Notes: generated by a model not told the origin, from the letters alone. A stretch of 5,039 nt of DNA from an uncultured Faecalibacterium sp. (GCA_934533135.1 CAKTBG010000041.1:1-5039); one strand, 5' to 3'; shown: positions 1 to 5,039, counted from the stretch's first letter. A program made the numbers and translations.

Positions 1-1470
1 AAGAACTATATGAACTGGATGAAGAACACCCGCGACTGGTGCATCAGCCGCCAGCTGTGGTGGGGCCACCAGATCCCGGCATGGTACTGCGACGACTGCG
101 GCGAGACGGTGGTGGCAAAGGCTGCGCCCTGCAGCTGCCCCAAGTGCGGCGGCACCCAGCTGACGCAGGATCCCGACACGCTGGATACGTGGTTCTCTTC
201 GGCTCTGTGGCCCTTCAGCACGCTGGGCTGGCCCAATGAGGAGAGCGCGGATCTGAAGTATTTCTACCCCACCAACACCCTCGTCACCGGCTACGACATC
301 ATTGGCTTCTGGGTCAGCCGCATGATCTTCTCGGGTCTGGCCTACACCGGCAAGGCACCCTTTGACACCGTCTGCATCCACGGCATTGTCCGTGACAGTC
401 AGGGCCGCAAGATGTCCAAGAGCCTTGGCAACGGCATCGACCCGCTGGAGGTGATCGCCAAGTACGGCGCAGACGCCCTCCGCTTCATGCTGCTGGACGG
501 CTCCACCCCGGGCAACGATATGCGTTACAGCGAGAAGAAGGTCGAGGCGGCCCGCAACTTTGCCAATAAGCTGTGGAACGCCACCCGTTTTGTCCTGATG
601 AACCTGCCCGAAGACTTTGCGCCGGGTCTGCCCGACGAGTCCAAGCTGGACATGAGCGACAAGTGGGTGCTGACCAAGCTGAATCAGGTGGCCGGTGCCA
701 TGAGCGACAACCTCGACCATTACGAGATGGGTCTGGCCGTCGCCAAGATCAACAGCTTCATCTGGGATGTCTACTGCGACTGGTTCATCGAGATCGCAAA
801 GCCCCGCCTGAACTCCGGCGACGCAGAGCAGGCCGACACCGCCCGCCGCGTGCTGGTCTATGTGCTGGACAAGGCTCTCAAGCTGCTGCATCCCTTTATG
901 CCCTTCATCACCGAGGAGCTGTATCAGGCTCTGCCCGGCTCGGCCGAGACCATCATGACCCAGCCGTGGCCCGCCTTCGACGAGAAGCTGAACTGGGCGG
1001 AGGAAGAGGAAGCCTTCGAGAAGGTGATGGATTACATCAAGGCCGTCCGCACCATGCGCACCGAGATGAACGTCCATCCCGCCAAAAAGACCAGCATGAT
1101 CCTCGAGACGGCCGATGCCGCCCCGTTCCAGAAGGCGCAGGTCTATCTGGCCAAGTTTGCCTTTGCCACCGATGTGACCTTTACCGAAAAGTATGAGGGC
1201 AGCACCGACGGCATGGTGCAGGTGTCCACCCATGCGGCCCGCGGCTTCATCCCGATGATGGAGCTGATCGACCGCGAGAAGGAGCTGGCTCGCCTGAACA
1301 AGGAGAAGGCGAAGGCGGAGAAGGAAATGGCCATGTTCGAGAACCAGCTCAACAACCCCAAGTTTGTGGAGCGCGCCCCGGCAGCTCTGGTGGAGGAGAT
1401 CCGCAGCAAACACGCCAAGAGTCAGGATAAGCTGGCCAACATCGAGCAGAGCATCAAGGCTCTGGGCTGA
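1..1470 (+). CDS. valS: Valyl-tRNA synthetase, C-terminal part (5' end outside window)
   Basis: This enzyme charges tRNA-Val with valine in the cytoplasm (class I aminoacyl-tRNA synthetase). The reading frame is open from base 1, so the gene is cut by the window edge. 489 residues are visible of a family that is usually near 880, and the HIGH motif and most of the editing domain lie upstream. Seen, numbered from the window start: the family-typical stretch [12 protein letters not shown] (12-23); a zinc-knuckle-like pair C30/C33 with C46/C49; DTWFSS (62-67); and the ATP-site KMSKS loop at 137-141, in the context [10 protein letters not shown]. The helical anticodon-binding domain runs roughly from DKW at 220 to beyond [10 protein letters not shown] (297-306). 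A charged Lys/Glu-rich C-terminal coiled coil (about 421-489) matches the ValRS tRNA-binding arm. The C-terminus looks complete and no motif is damaged. It is the first visible gene of a unit shared with vanZ and the folC-like gene. Identification is secure. Confidence 0.98.
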   Translation, partial: KNYMNWMKNTRDWCISRQLWWGHQIPAWYCDDCGETVVAKAAPCSCPKCGGTQLTQDPDTLDTWFSSALWPFSTLGWPNEESADLKYFYPTNTLVTGYDIIGFWVSRMIFSGLAYTGKAPFDTVCIHGIVRDSQGRKMSKSLGNGIDPLEVIAKYGADALRFMLLDGSTPGNDMRYSEKKVEAARNFANKLWNATRFVLMNLPEDFAPGLPDESKLDMSDKWVLTKLNQVAGAMSDNLDHYEMGLAVAKINSFIWDVYCDWFIEIAKPRLNSGDAEQADTARRVLVYVLDKALKLLHPFMPFITEELYQALPGSAETIMTQPWPAFDEKLNWAEEEEAFEKVMDYIKAVRTMRTEMNVHPAKKTSMILETADAAPFQKAQVYLAKFAFATDVTFTEKYEGSTDGMVQVSTHAARGFIPMMELIDREKELARLNKEKAKAEKEMAMFENQLNNPKFVERAPAALVEEIRSKHAKSQDKLANIEQSIKALG

Positions 1471-1478
1471 GGCAGTCC

Positions 1479-1997
1479 ATGCAGGAACACAATCTCCGTA
1501 AGGCTTCTGTCTCCCCATGGCTGATCGCCGGGCGGGTCATCTTCACGTTCGGGCTGATCGCCTGCATCGTGTTCATCTTCTCCAATTCCATGAAAGTGGG
1601 CAATGTGTCGGAAGCCGCCAGCGGCCGGGTGCTGGCACTGGTGCAGAAGGTGCTGACCCATCTGGGAATGCCCGGCGCGGCCAGCCATGTCACCATGCAT
1701 CTGATCCGCAAGCTGGCGCATTTCTGCGAGTATATGCTGGAAGGCTTTCTGCTGATGCTCTGCCTCCGGGTCTACACCCGCCACTTTGTCAAGCACATGG
1801 CGTGGCCCATTCTGGGCGGCCTGCTGACGGCTCTGACCGATGAGACCATCCAGCTCTTTTCCCCGGGCCGGAGCAGTCAGGTCGTGGACGTCTGGATCGA
1901 CTTTGCGGGCGTGATGACCGGCCTGCTTGTGGGAATGTTCGTGCTGGCACTCTTCCGGATGTGCCGACTGCTCTATATACATCGAAATGAGGATTGA
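1479..1997 (+). CDS. VanZ-family membrane protein
   Basis: A 172-residue integral membrane protein of the VanZ-like family. The founding member gives low-level teicoplanin resistance, but the biochemical role of most members is unknown. Seen: a first hydrophobic segment at about 14-34 ending in FSNS (34-37); RKLAHFCEY (77-85) leading into a second segment to about 96; a third segment around 107-119 followed by TDETIQLFSPGRSSQVVDVW (120-139); and a last segment around 142-159. The RKxxHF and DExxQ...GR...D..D motifs are the family hallmarks and are all present. The basic tail RMCRLLYIHRN suggests a cytoplasmic C-terminus. The start ATG follows a GAGG (1469-1472) that overlaps the valS stop codon, with 6 nt spacing, so translation is probably coupled to valS. 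A resistance role should not be assumed, because chromosomal VanZ homologues are common in Firmicutes and usually lie outside any van cluster. Confidence 0.93.
   Translation: MQEHNLRKASVSPWLIAGRVIFTFGLIACIVFIFSNSMKVGNVSEAASGRVLALVQKVLTHLGMPGAASHVTMHLIRKLAHFCEYMLEGFLLMLCLRVYTRHFVKHMAWPILGGLLTALTDETIQLFSPGRSSQVVDVWIDFAGVMTGLLVGMFVLALFRMCRLLYIHRNED
1989..1992 (+). promoter_or_regulatory. Ribosome binding site that fixes the start of the folC-like gene
   Basis: GAGG lies inside the last codons of vanZ, 9 nt before the ATG at 2002. The frame is also open from ATGs at 1927 and 1987, but 1927 is deep inside vanZ and the ATG at 1987 has no comparable purine-rich site before it. The residues encoded from 2002 (MTIEQANQYF) also match the way FolC proteins normally begin. 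Confidence 0.7.
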
Positions 1998-2001
1998 CGC
2001 T

Positions 2002-3270
2002 ATGACGATTGAACAGGCAAATCAGTATTTCTCCGCCCTGCCGGACGGCTTTGCACCGGAGGAAGAACTCCGCGCCGCATTGCCCGCCCACGCGGAGAAA
2101 GTGGCCTTTGTAGGCGTGGCCGGTACCGCAGGCAAAACGATGGTGGCCGGTCTGCTGGCGGCAATCCTCAAAGCAGCGGGCTTTCCGGTGGGCTTCTACC
2201 GCGCCGGATGCGAGCCGGTGGAGCGGCGTATCCGGATCCAGGGGGAACCCGTGGATCCGGGTCTGCTCTCCAACGCGGTGGAGGCATTGTCGGCGGCAAA
2301 GCCTCTGCCCCGCCCGGCGGCAGAGCTGGCGGCTGCGGTCTTCTGCTTCGCGGAGGCAGGCTGCAAGCTGGCGGTGGTCGAGATGGCCGACGCAGGTCTC
2401 GCTGCTGCACTGCCCCGGATGCCGGTCTGCGCGGTGACGTCCATCGGCCCGGATGGGGTCAGCCGCTCCCTCGAACGCTCGGCAGCATTGGCGGCCGGCG
2501 TCATGCGGGAGGGAGCCATCTGTGTGACCGCACCCGAACAGCCCAAAGCGGCACTGAGCGAGCTGATCGTGGCCGCAGGCAAGGCGAACTGTGAGCTGGT
2601 GGTGCCCGATGCCGAGGACATCCAATTTCTGGAGGCGGAGAAGTTCACCAGCCGGATCGACTACGGCGGATACACCATTCCGCTGGCGTTTCTGGGGCGT
2701 CACGCCGCAGGCAACGCGGCGATGGCCGTCGAGCTGGCACTTGCCCTCTGGCGCAAAGGGTTCGAGATCGAGGATGACGCCATCCTTGCAGGCCTTGCCG
2801 CAGTCGAGAACCGCAGCAGCATCCGGGTACTCTCCCAGAAGCCGCTGGTCATTCTGGATGCCTGCCGGACGCCGCAGCAGGCGGCGGCTCTGCTCCGCGT
2901 GCTCAATATGGCCAAGGTGCGCCACATGAGCGCGGTGGTCGGACTCTCTGCGGAAGAAGGGGCTGAGGCGTTTTTCTCCGCACTGGAGAGCGGCCTGACC
3001 CCCGAAGAGCAGAAAAAGGACAAGACCACCATGCCCGGCATGAGCGAGAATCCCTTTGATAAGGTATTCCTCGTGCCCCTGCAGGGCGGGGAGGCTGCCC
3101 GGAACGAGCGTCTGCTGGAGACGGCGCGGTACCATTTCGAGGCCGAACTGTGTACCACGCTGGAAGAGGCCGTCCGGCTGGCCAAAGCCAACAGCCGCCG
3201 CGGTCTGCTGATCTGCGGCAGCGAACAGATCGCGCTCGAAGCTGCAGAGCAGCTGGAAAACCGGCTGTAA
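2002..3270 (+). CDS. FolC-like Mur ligase superfamily protein with altered catalytic motifs
   Basis: A 422-residue protein with the layout and length of FolC (dihydrofolate/folylpolyglutamate synthase, an ATP-dependent glutamate ligase). Similarities: a FolC-type N-terminus; the P-loop GVAGTAGKT (38-46) where FolC has a GTNGKGS-type loop; RRIRIQGEPV (75-84) matching the ERIRVNGEPI segment; VVE (125-127) with the metal-ligand Glu; TSIG (146-149); GRHAAGNAA (232-240) matching GxHQxxNA; and a C-terminal ICGS segment. Differences from the FolC consensus, recalled from memory: the TSPH loop is RAGC (67-70); the GLGGRxDATN loop is missing; DH after TSIG is DG (151-152); the carbamylated-Lys motif KAGI aligns to AAGV, with Ala at 164; PGR aligns to RSS (271-273); and DGAHNP is DACRTP (286-291). 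ATP binding looks possible, but normal folate ligation looks doubtful. The frame is intact, which argues against a simple pseudogene. The position after valS supports descent from folC. It could be a repurposed ligase or a regulatory pseudoenzyme. Family is confident, function open. Confidence 0.8.
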   Translation: MTIEQANQYFSALPDGFAPEEELRAALPAHAEKVAFVGVAGTAGKTMVAGLLAAILKAAGFPVGFYRAGCEPVERRIRIQGEPVDPGLLSNAVEALSAAKPLPRPAAELAAAVFCFAEAGCKLAVVEMADAGLAAALPRMPVCAVTSIGPDGVSRSLERSAALAAGVMREGAICVTAPEQPKAALSELIVAAGKANCELVVPDAEDIQFLEAEKFTSRIDYGGYTIPLAFLGRHAAGNAAMAVELALALWRKGFEIEDDAILAGLAAVENRSSIRVLSQKPLVILDACRTPQQAAALLRVLNMAKVRHMSAVVGLSAEEGAEAFFSALESGLTPEEQKKDKTTMPGMSENPFDKVFLVPLQGGEAARNERLLETARYHFEAELCTTLEEAVRLAKANSRRGLLICGSEQIALEAAEQLENRL

Positions 3271-3309
3271 TGCCGCCGCGCGACAGACTTCCCTAAAAAA
3301 TACGCATCG

Positions 3310-3350
3310 GATCCCGTACACTGGAAACAGCAGTACGGGATCTTTTATTT
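3310..3350 (+). terminator. Rho-independent terminator after the valS-vanZ-folC-like unit
   Basis: A perfect 10-bp stem, GATCCCGTAC (3310-3319) with GTACGGGATC (3333-3342), is followed at once by TTTTATTTT. The 13-nt loop can form an inner CTG-GAAA-CAG mini-hairpin with a GNRA-type tetraloop. The stem starts about 40 nt after the folC-like stop codon and ends 32 nt before spoIIAA. It should work only on the + strand, because the A-run on the other side (3295-3300) is about 10 nt from the stem. Confidence 0.93.
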
Positions 3351-3374
3351 TGCACAAAAAGGTGGGACAGGCTT

Positions 3375-3695
3375 ATGGCAACGGTAACGTTCAGCGCAGC
3401 AGACGACGTGCTGTATGCGTATCTGGCGGGCGAGATCGACCACGACGCGGCGCAGAGTCTCCGCATCCAGTTGGACGACGCGCTGTTGAACCGCACACCC
3501 CAGACGCTGGTGATGGATCTGGGCGGGGTGGGGTTTATGGATTCCTCGGGCATCGGGCTGATCCTGGGGCGGCAGCGGTGCGCCCGGATGCTGGGCGGGC
3601 GGCTGAAGATCCAGCACGCACCCGAACCGCTGCGGAAGGTGCTGCAGCTGGCAAACATTCCCTGCACCGGGGAACCACAGGAGGAAGAACGATGA
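3375..3695 (+). CDS. spoIIAA: SpoIIAA, anti-sigma F factor antagonist
   Basis: A cytoplasmic STAS-domain protein of 106 residues that binds SpoIIAB and releases sigma-F in the forespore when unphosphorylated. Seen: GEIDHDAAQSL (19-29), which closely follows the SpoIIAA signature GELDHHTAETL, and FMDSSGIGLILGR (54-66) with the phosphorylation site. By alignment with Bacillus subtilis SpoIIAA (phosphorylated at Ser58), the matching residue is Ser57, the first Ser after Asp56. The C-terminus is about ten residues shorter than in Bacillus and ends in a Glu-rich tail. The start ATG has AAGGTGG (3359-3365) 9 nt upstream. The paralogue RsbV is the main alternative, but the partner genes (a SpoIIAB-like kinase, then sigma-F) and the DH after GEI favour SpoIIAA. 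Its last codons overlap the spoIIAB start as ATGA, implying coupled, near-stoichiometric synthesis. Confidence 0.95.
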   Translation: MATVTFSAADDVLYAYLAGEIDHDAAQSLRIQLDDALLNRTPQTLVMDLGGVGFMDSSGIGLILGRQRCARMLGGRLKIQHAPEPLRKVLQLANIPCTGEPQEEER

Positions 3696-4135
3696 AAGCA
3701 GAAAATACGACTAAGATCCAATTCGACGCACGCAGCGTCAACGAGAGCTTTGCCCGGGGAGCGGCCGCCGCGTTTCTGGCGCGGTACGACCCCACCGTGC
3801 CGCAGCTGGCCGACATCAAGACGGCGGTTTCCGAAGCCGTGACCAACTGCATCGTCCATGCCTACCCGGGCCGGGTCGGGAGCATCGTGATGGGCATTGC
3901 CGTTTATCCCGGCCGGGTGGTCAAGATCACGATCACGGACAAGGGGGTGGGCATTCCGGATGTGCCCAAAGCCATGGAACCGCTCTTCACCACCGGCAAC
4001 CCCGAGGAGCGGTCGGGGCTGGGGTTTTCCGTGATGCAGAGCTTCATGGACAAGGTCTCGGTGCGCTCCCGGGTCGGCGGGGGCACCCGGGTGACCCTGA
4101 CCAAACGGCTTGACGAACGGGAGACTGCTACATAA
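3692..4135 (+). CDS. spoIIAB: SpoIIAB, anti-sigma F factor and serine kinase
   Basis: A 147-residue GHKL-fold protein that binds and silences sigma-F and phosphorylates SpoIIAA with ATP. Length matches the Bacillus protein (146). Seen: NESFAR (17-22), whose Arg22 aligns with Bacillus Arg20, a contact shared by sigma-F and SpoIIAA; the N-box EAVTNCIVHAY (48-58) with Glu48 and Asn52 as the catalytic base and metal-ligand positions; the G1 box DKGVGIPD (83-90); the ATP-lid region LFTT followed by ERSGLGF (106-112); and GGGTRVTLTK near the C-terminus. All nucleotide-binding motifs are intact, so it is predicted active. The start lies inside the spoIIAA stop (ATGA overlap), with AGGAGG at 3679-3684 and 7 nt spacing. 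RsbW is the alternative family, but the ERSGLGF and NESFAR segments and the gene order favour SpoIIAB. Confidence 0.97.
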   Translation: MKAENTTKIQFDARSVNESFARGAAAAFLARYDPTVPQLADIKTAVSEAVTNCIVHAYPGRVGSIVMGIAVYPGRVVKITITDKGVGIPDVPKAMEPLFTTGNPEERSGLGFSVMQSFMDKVSVRSRVGGGTRVTLTKRLDERETAT

Positions 4136-4156
4136 GCAAAAGAAGGAGCGGTCGCA

Positions 4157-4831
4157 ATGGTATCAGATCAGACCCGGCGGAGTGCCTTCATCGAACAGAA
4201 CCTCGGCCTTGTGCATTCCTGCGCCGGGCGGTTCCGGGGCAGAGGGCTGGAATACGATGACCTGTACAGTGCCGGTTGTATGGGGCTCATCAAGGCTTAC
4301 GACGGTTTTGATGCATCCCGCGGGGTGTGCTTTTCAACGTATGCCGTGCCGGTGATCCTTGGCGAGATCCGGAAACTCTTCCGAGACGGCGGAACCGTGA
4401 AGGTGAGCCGGTCGCTGAAAGAACTGGGGCTGCGGATCAATGCGGCGCGGGAACACCACAGTAAGATCTGCGGCCGGGAGCCGACCCTTTCCCAACTGGC
4501 AGAGGAGCTGGGGGAGAGCATGGAGAACATCACCCTTGCGATTCAGGCAGCACAGCCGGCTCTCAGCCTGACACCGGAGAACCGGGAGGACGACGAGCAT
4601 CAGATGGATATCCCGGTGGAGTCTCCCGAGGAGGAGCTTGCCGATAAGATCGGGTTGGAAGAGGTGTTGGACAGTCTGCCGGAACAGGACCGGCTCTTGA
4701 TCCGTCTGCGCTTCTATGGAAACCGCACCCAGAGCGACACGGCAAAGATCCTGCATACGACACAGGTGCAGATCTCCCGGCGGGAGCGGAAGATCCTGCA
4801 ATGGATGCGGCTGCGGCTCTTGGAAGAGTGA
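4157..4831 (+). CDS. sigF: RNA polymerase sporulation sigma factor F (SpoIIAC)
   Basis: A 224-residue sigma-70-family factor that directs early forespore transcription. Seen: region 2, from IEQNLGLVHS (12-21) through YDDLYSAGCMGLIKAYDGFD (33-52) and FSTYAVPVILGEIRKLFRD (59-77); the signature DGGTVKVSRSLKEL (77-90), typical of sigma-F/sigma-G; region 3, about 90-150, with an acidic linker ending near SPEEEL; and region 4, LPEQDRLLIRLRF (174-186) then the helix-turn-helix TQSDTAKILHTTQVQISR (191-208). Sigma-G is the close alternative, but the position directly after spoIIAA-spoIIAB indicates sigma-F. The start has AAGGAG (4143-4148) 8 nt upstream and lies 21 nt after spoIIAB. Oddities: about 26 residues that precede region 2 in Bacillus sigma-F are absent and no upstream start exists in frame; the turn reads LHTT where Bacillus has LGIS. 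No terminator follows. Confidence 0.95.
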   Translation: MVSDQTRRSAFIEQNLGLVHSCAGRFRGRGLEYDDLYSAGCMGLIKAYDGFDASRGVCFSTYAVPVILGEIRKLFRDGGTVKVSRSLKELGLRINAAREHHSKICGREPTLSQLAEELGESMENITLAIQAAQPALSLTPENREDDEHQMDIPVESPEEELADKIGLEEVLDSLPEQDRLLIRLRFYGNRTQSDTAKILHTTQVQISRRERKILQWMRLRLLEE

Positions 4832-4845
4832 AAAAGGGGAGTGGG

Positions 4846-4872
4846 AAAAAATTTCAAAAAAATGGGAAAAAA
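4846..4872 (+). promoter_or_regulatory. Phased A-tracts upstream of P1 (curved DNA / UP-element-like)
   Basis: A-runs occupy 4846-4851, 4856-4862 and 4867-4872. Their centres are about 10.5 bp apart, one helical turn, and the last run ends 3 bp before the P1 -35 box. In-phase A-tracts are known to bend DNA, and A-rich DNA just upstream of -35 can act as an UP element for the RNA polymerase alpha subunit. The tracts are seen; the effect is inferred. Confidence 0.65.
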
Positions 4873-4875
4873 GTG

Positions 4876-4904
4876 TTGACAAGAGCCCGGCTTCGTGGTA
4901 TTAT
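4876..4904 (+). promoter_or_regulatory. Sigma-A promoter P1 with extended -10
   Basis: TTGACA (4876-4881), a 17-bp spacer, then TATTAT (4899-4904) preceded by TG at 4896-4897, the extended -10 arrangement. The predicted transcription start is near 4911. The match to consensus and the A-rich DNA upstream suggest a strong housekeeping promoter. It fires rightward, away from the sporulation operon. Confidence 0.9.
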
Positions 4905-4923
4905 ACTCGAGCACCAAGCGAAA

Positions 4924-4951
4924 CGACCTTGAGAGTCACTTCTCAATGTCG
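4924..4951 (+). other. Stem-loop between the two promoters
   Basis: CGAC (4924-4927) pairs with GTCG (4948-4951), and TTGAGA (4929-4934) with TCTCAA (4941-4946). One C/T mismatch separates the two helices, and the loop is GTCACT. It would form only in RNA started at P1, since P2 starts downstream. With no T-run after it, it is not an intrinsic terminator. It could shape the P1 leader, be an RNase III-type processing site, or be an operator-like dyad in DNA. The structure is seen; the role is unknown. Confidence 0.6.
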
Positions 4952-4960
4952 AAGAACTTC

Positions 4961-4968
4961 AAAAAAAA
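4961..4968 (+). promoter_or_regulatory. A8 tract directly upstream of P2
   Basis: A run of eight A ends 4 bp before the P2 -35 box. Its place matches the proximal UP-element subsite and mirrors the A-tract just before P1. Confidence 0.5.
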
Positions 4969-4972
4969 GAGC

Positions 4973-5000
4973 TTGACAAAAACCGCTTCTGTGGTATAAT
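4973..5000 (+). promoter_or_regulatory. Sigma-A promoter P2 with consensus -35 and -10
   Basis: TTGACA (4973-4978), a 16-bp spacer, then TATAAT (4995-5000) with TG at 4992-4993 giving an extended -10. Both hexamers are perfect consensus. The predicted transcription start is near 5007, so about 33 nt of the transcript are inside the window. P2 shares CTTC-GTGGTAT around its -10 with P1, as if one promoter were a copy of the other. Tandem strong promoters of this kind are typical of rRNA, tRNA or other highly expressed genes. Confidence 0.95.
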
Positions 5001-5010
5001 AAATAAGCTG

Positions 5011-5026
5011 TCAGCCGCGAGGCTGA
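5011..5026 (+). other. GNRA-capped hairpin at the start of the P2 transcript
   Basis: TCAGCC (5011-5016) pairs perfectly with GGCTGA (5021-5026) across a GCGA tetraloop. It begins about 4 nt into the predicted P2 RNA. CTG (5008-5010) could also pair with CAG (5035-5037) around it. It may be a 5'-stabilising stem of an mRNA leader or the first helix of a structured RNA. The last bases, ACAGGA, could be the beginning of a ribosome binding site or part of such an RNA; the window ends too soon to tell. Confidence 0.6.
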
Positions 5027-5039
5027 GGGTGCTACAGGA

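Noticed and set aside
1479..1997. VanZ as evidence of a glycopeptide resistance cluster.
   Set aside because: No vanH, vanA/B, vanX, vanR or vanS gene is present, and isolated chromosomal VanZ homologues are common.
1927..2001. Earlier in-frame ATGs (1927, 1987) for the folC-like gene.
   Set aside because: The ATG at 1927 would overlap vanZ by 71 bases and add residues with no FolC similarity. The ATG at 1987 has no good ribosome binding site, whereas 2002 has GAGG at 9 nt.
3250..3267. Hairpin CAGCTGG-AAAA-CCGGCTG at the end of the folC-like gene.
   Set aside because: It lies in coding sequence, contains a G-U pair and has no T-run. The terminator at 3310-3350 is far stronger, so this is probably chance.
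1789..3357. A long open frame on the minus strand (522 codons) antisense to vanZ and the folC-like gene.
   Set aside because: Long antisense frames are common opposite GC-rich genes. The + strand frame has clear family motifs and ribosome binding sites, the antisense protein shows no recognisable motif and is rich in Arg, His, Gln and Cys, and its start lies in the terminator region.
3375..4135. RsbV/RsbW (sigma-B stress module) as the identity of the STAS protein and kinase.
   Set aside because: The SpoIIAA-type GEIDH segment, the SpoIIAB-type NESFAR and ERSGLGF segments, and a downstream sigma factor with the sigma-F/G signature all point to spoIIA.
4924..4951. The inter-promoter hairpin as an intrinsic terminator for sigF.
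   Set aside because: It is followed by GAAGAACTTCAAAA with no U-tract, and it contains a mismatch, so it does not fit the intrinsic terminator pattern on the + strand.
5020..5033. AGGCTGAGGGTGC loosely resembles the beginning of a lysine riboswitch (GAGGTGC element).
   Set aside because: The match is short and inexact, and the rest of the aptamer would lie outside the window.
5025..5039. GAGGGTGCTACAGGA resembles the T-box antiterminator sequence AGGGTGGNACCGCG.
   Set aside because: The invariant GGNACC core is broken, and only about 20 nt separate it from the P2 start, far too little for a T-box stem I and specifier loop.

Overview
The window looks like chromosomal DNA from a GC-rich member of the Clostridia. 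The genes are strongly GC-biased at third codon positions, while the promoter region at the right end is AT-rich. An intact spoIIAA-spoIIAB-sigF sporulation operon and a valS/folC-type gene pair both point to the Firmicutes. The combination fits Oscillospiraceae/Ruminococcaceae (Faecalibacterium, Subdoligranulum or Gemmiger-like), but this is an inference from general appearance, not a database match. Every gene is on the + strand.

Left part (1-3350): a tightly packed unit. It holds the C-terminal 489 residues of valyl-tRNA synthetase (the N-terminus lies outside the window), a VanZ-family membrane protein 8 nt downstream, and a 422-residue Mur-ligase-superfamily protein 4 nt further on. The last protein has the overall layout of FolC (dihydrofolate/folylpolyglutamate synthase), but most FolC signature motifs are altered. 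A strong intrinsic terminator (3310-3350) closes this unit.

Middle part (3375-4831): the sigma-F control module. SpoIIAA (anti-anti-sigma, STAS domain) and SpoIIAB (anti-sigma kinase) overlap by 4 nt, and sigma-F follows after 21 nt. In the known Bacillus pathway SpoIIAB holds sigma-F inactive and phosphorylates SpoIIAA. Dephosphorylated SpoIIAA frees sigma-F in the forespore. The residues needed for this cycle are present. Sigma-F is about 26 residues shorter at its N-terminus than the Bacillus protein.

Right part (4832-5039): no gene, but dense regulatory DNA. Three A-tracts at helical spacing lead into two near-duplicate sigma-A promoters, each with a perfect TTGACA and an extended -10. 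A long hairpin lies between them, and a GNRA-capped hairpin follows the second promoter. The strongly expressed transcript they drive starts just before the window ends and its product cannot be identified here.

The most unusual items are the motif-degenerate FolC-like protein and the architecture of the terminal promoter region.
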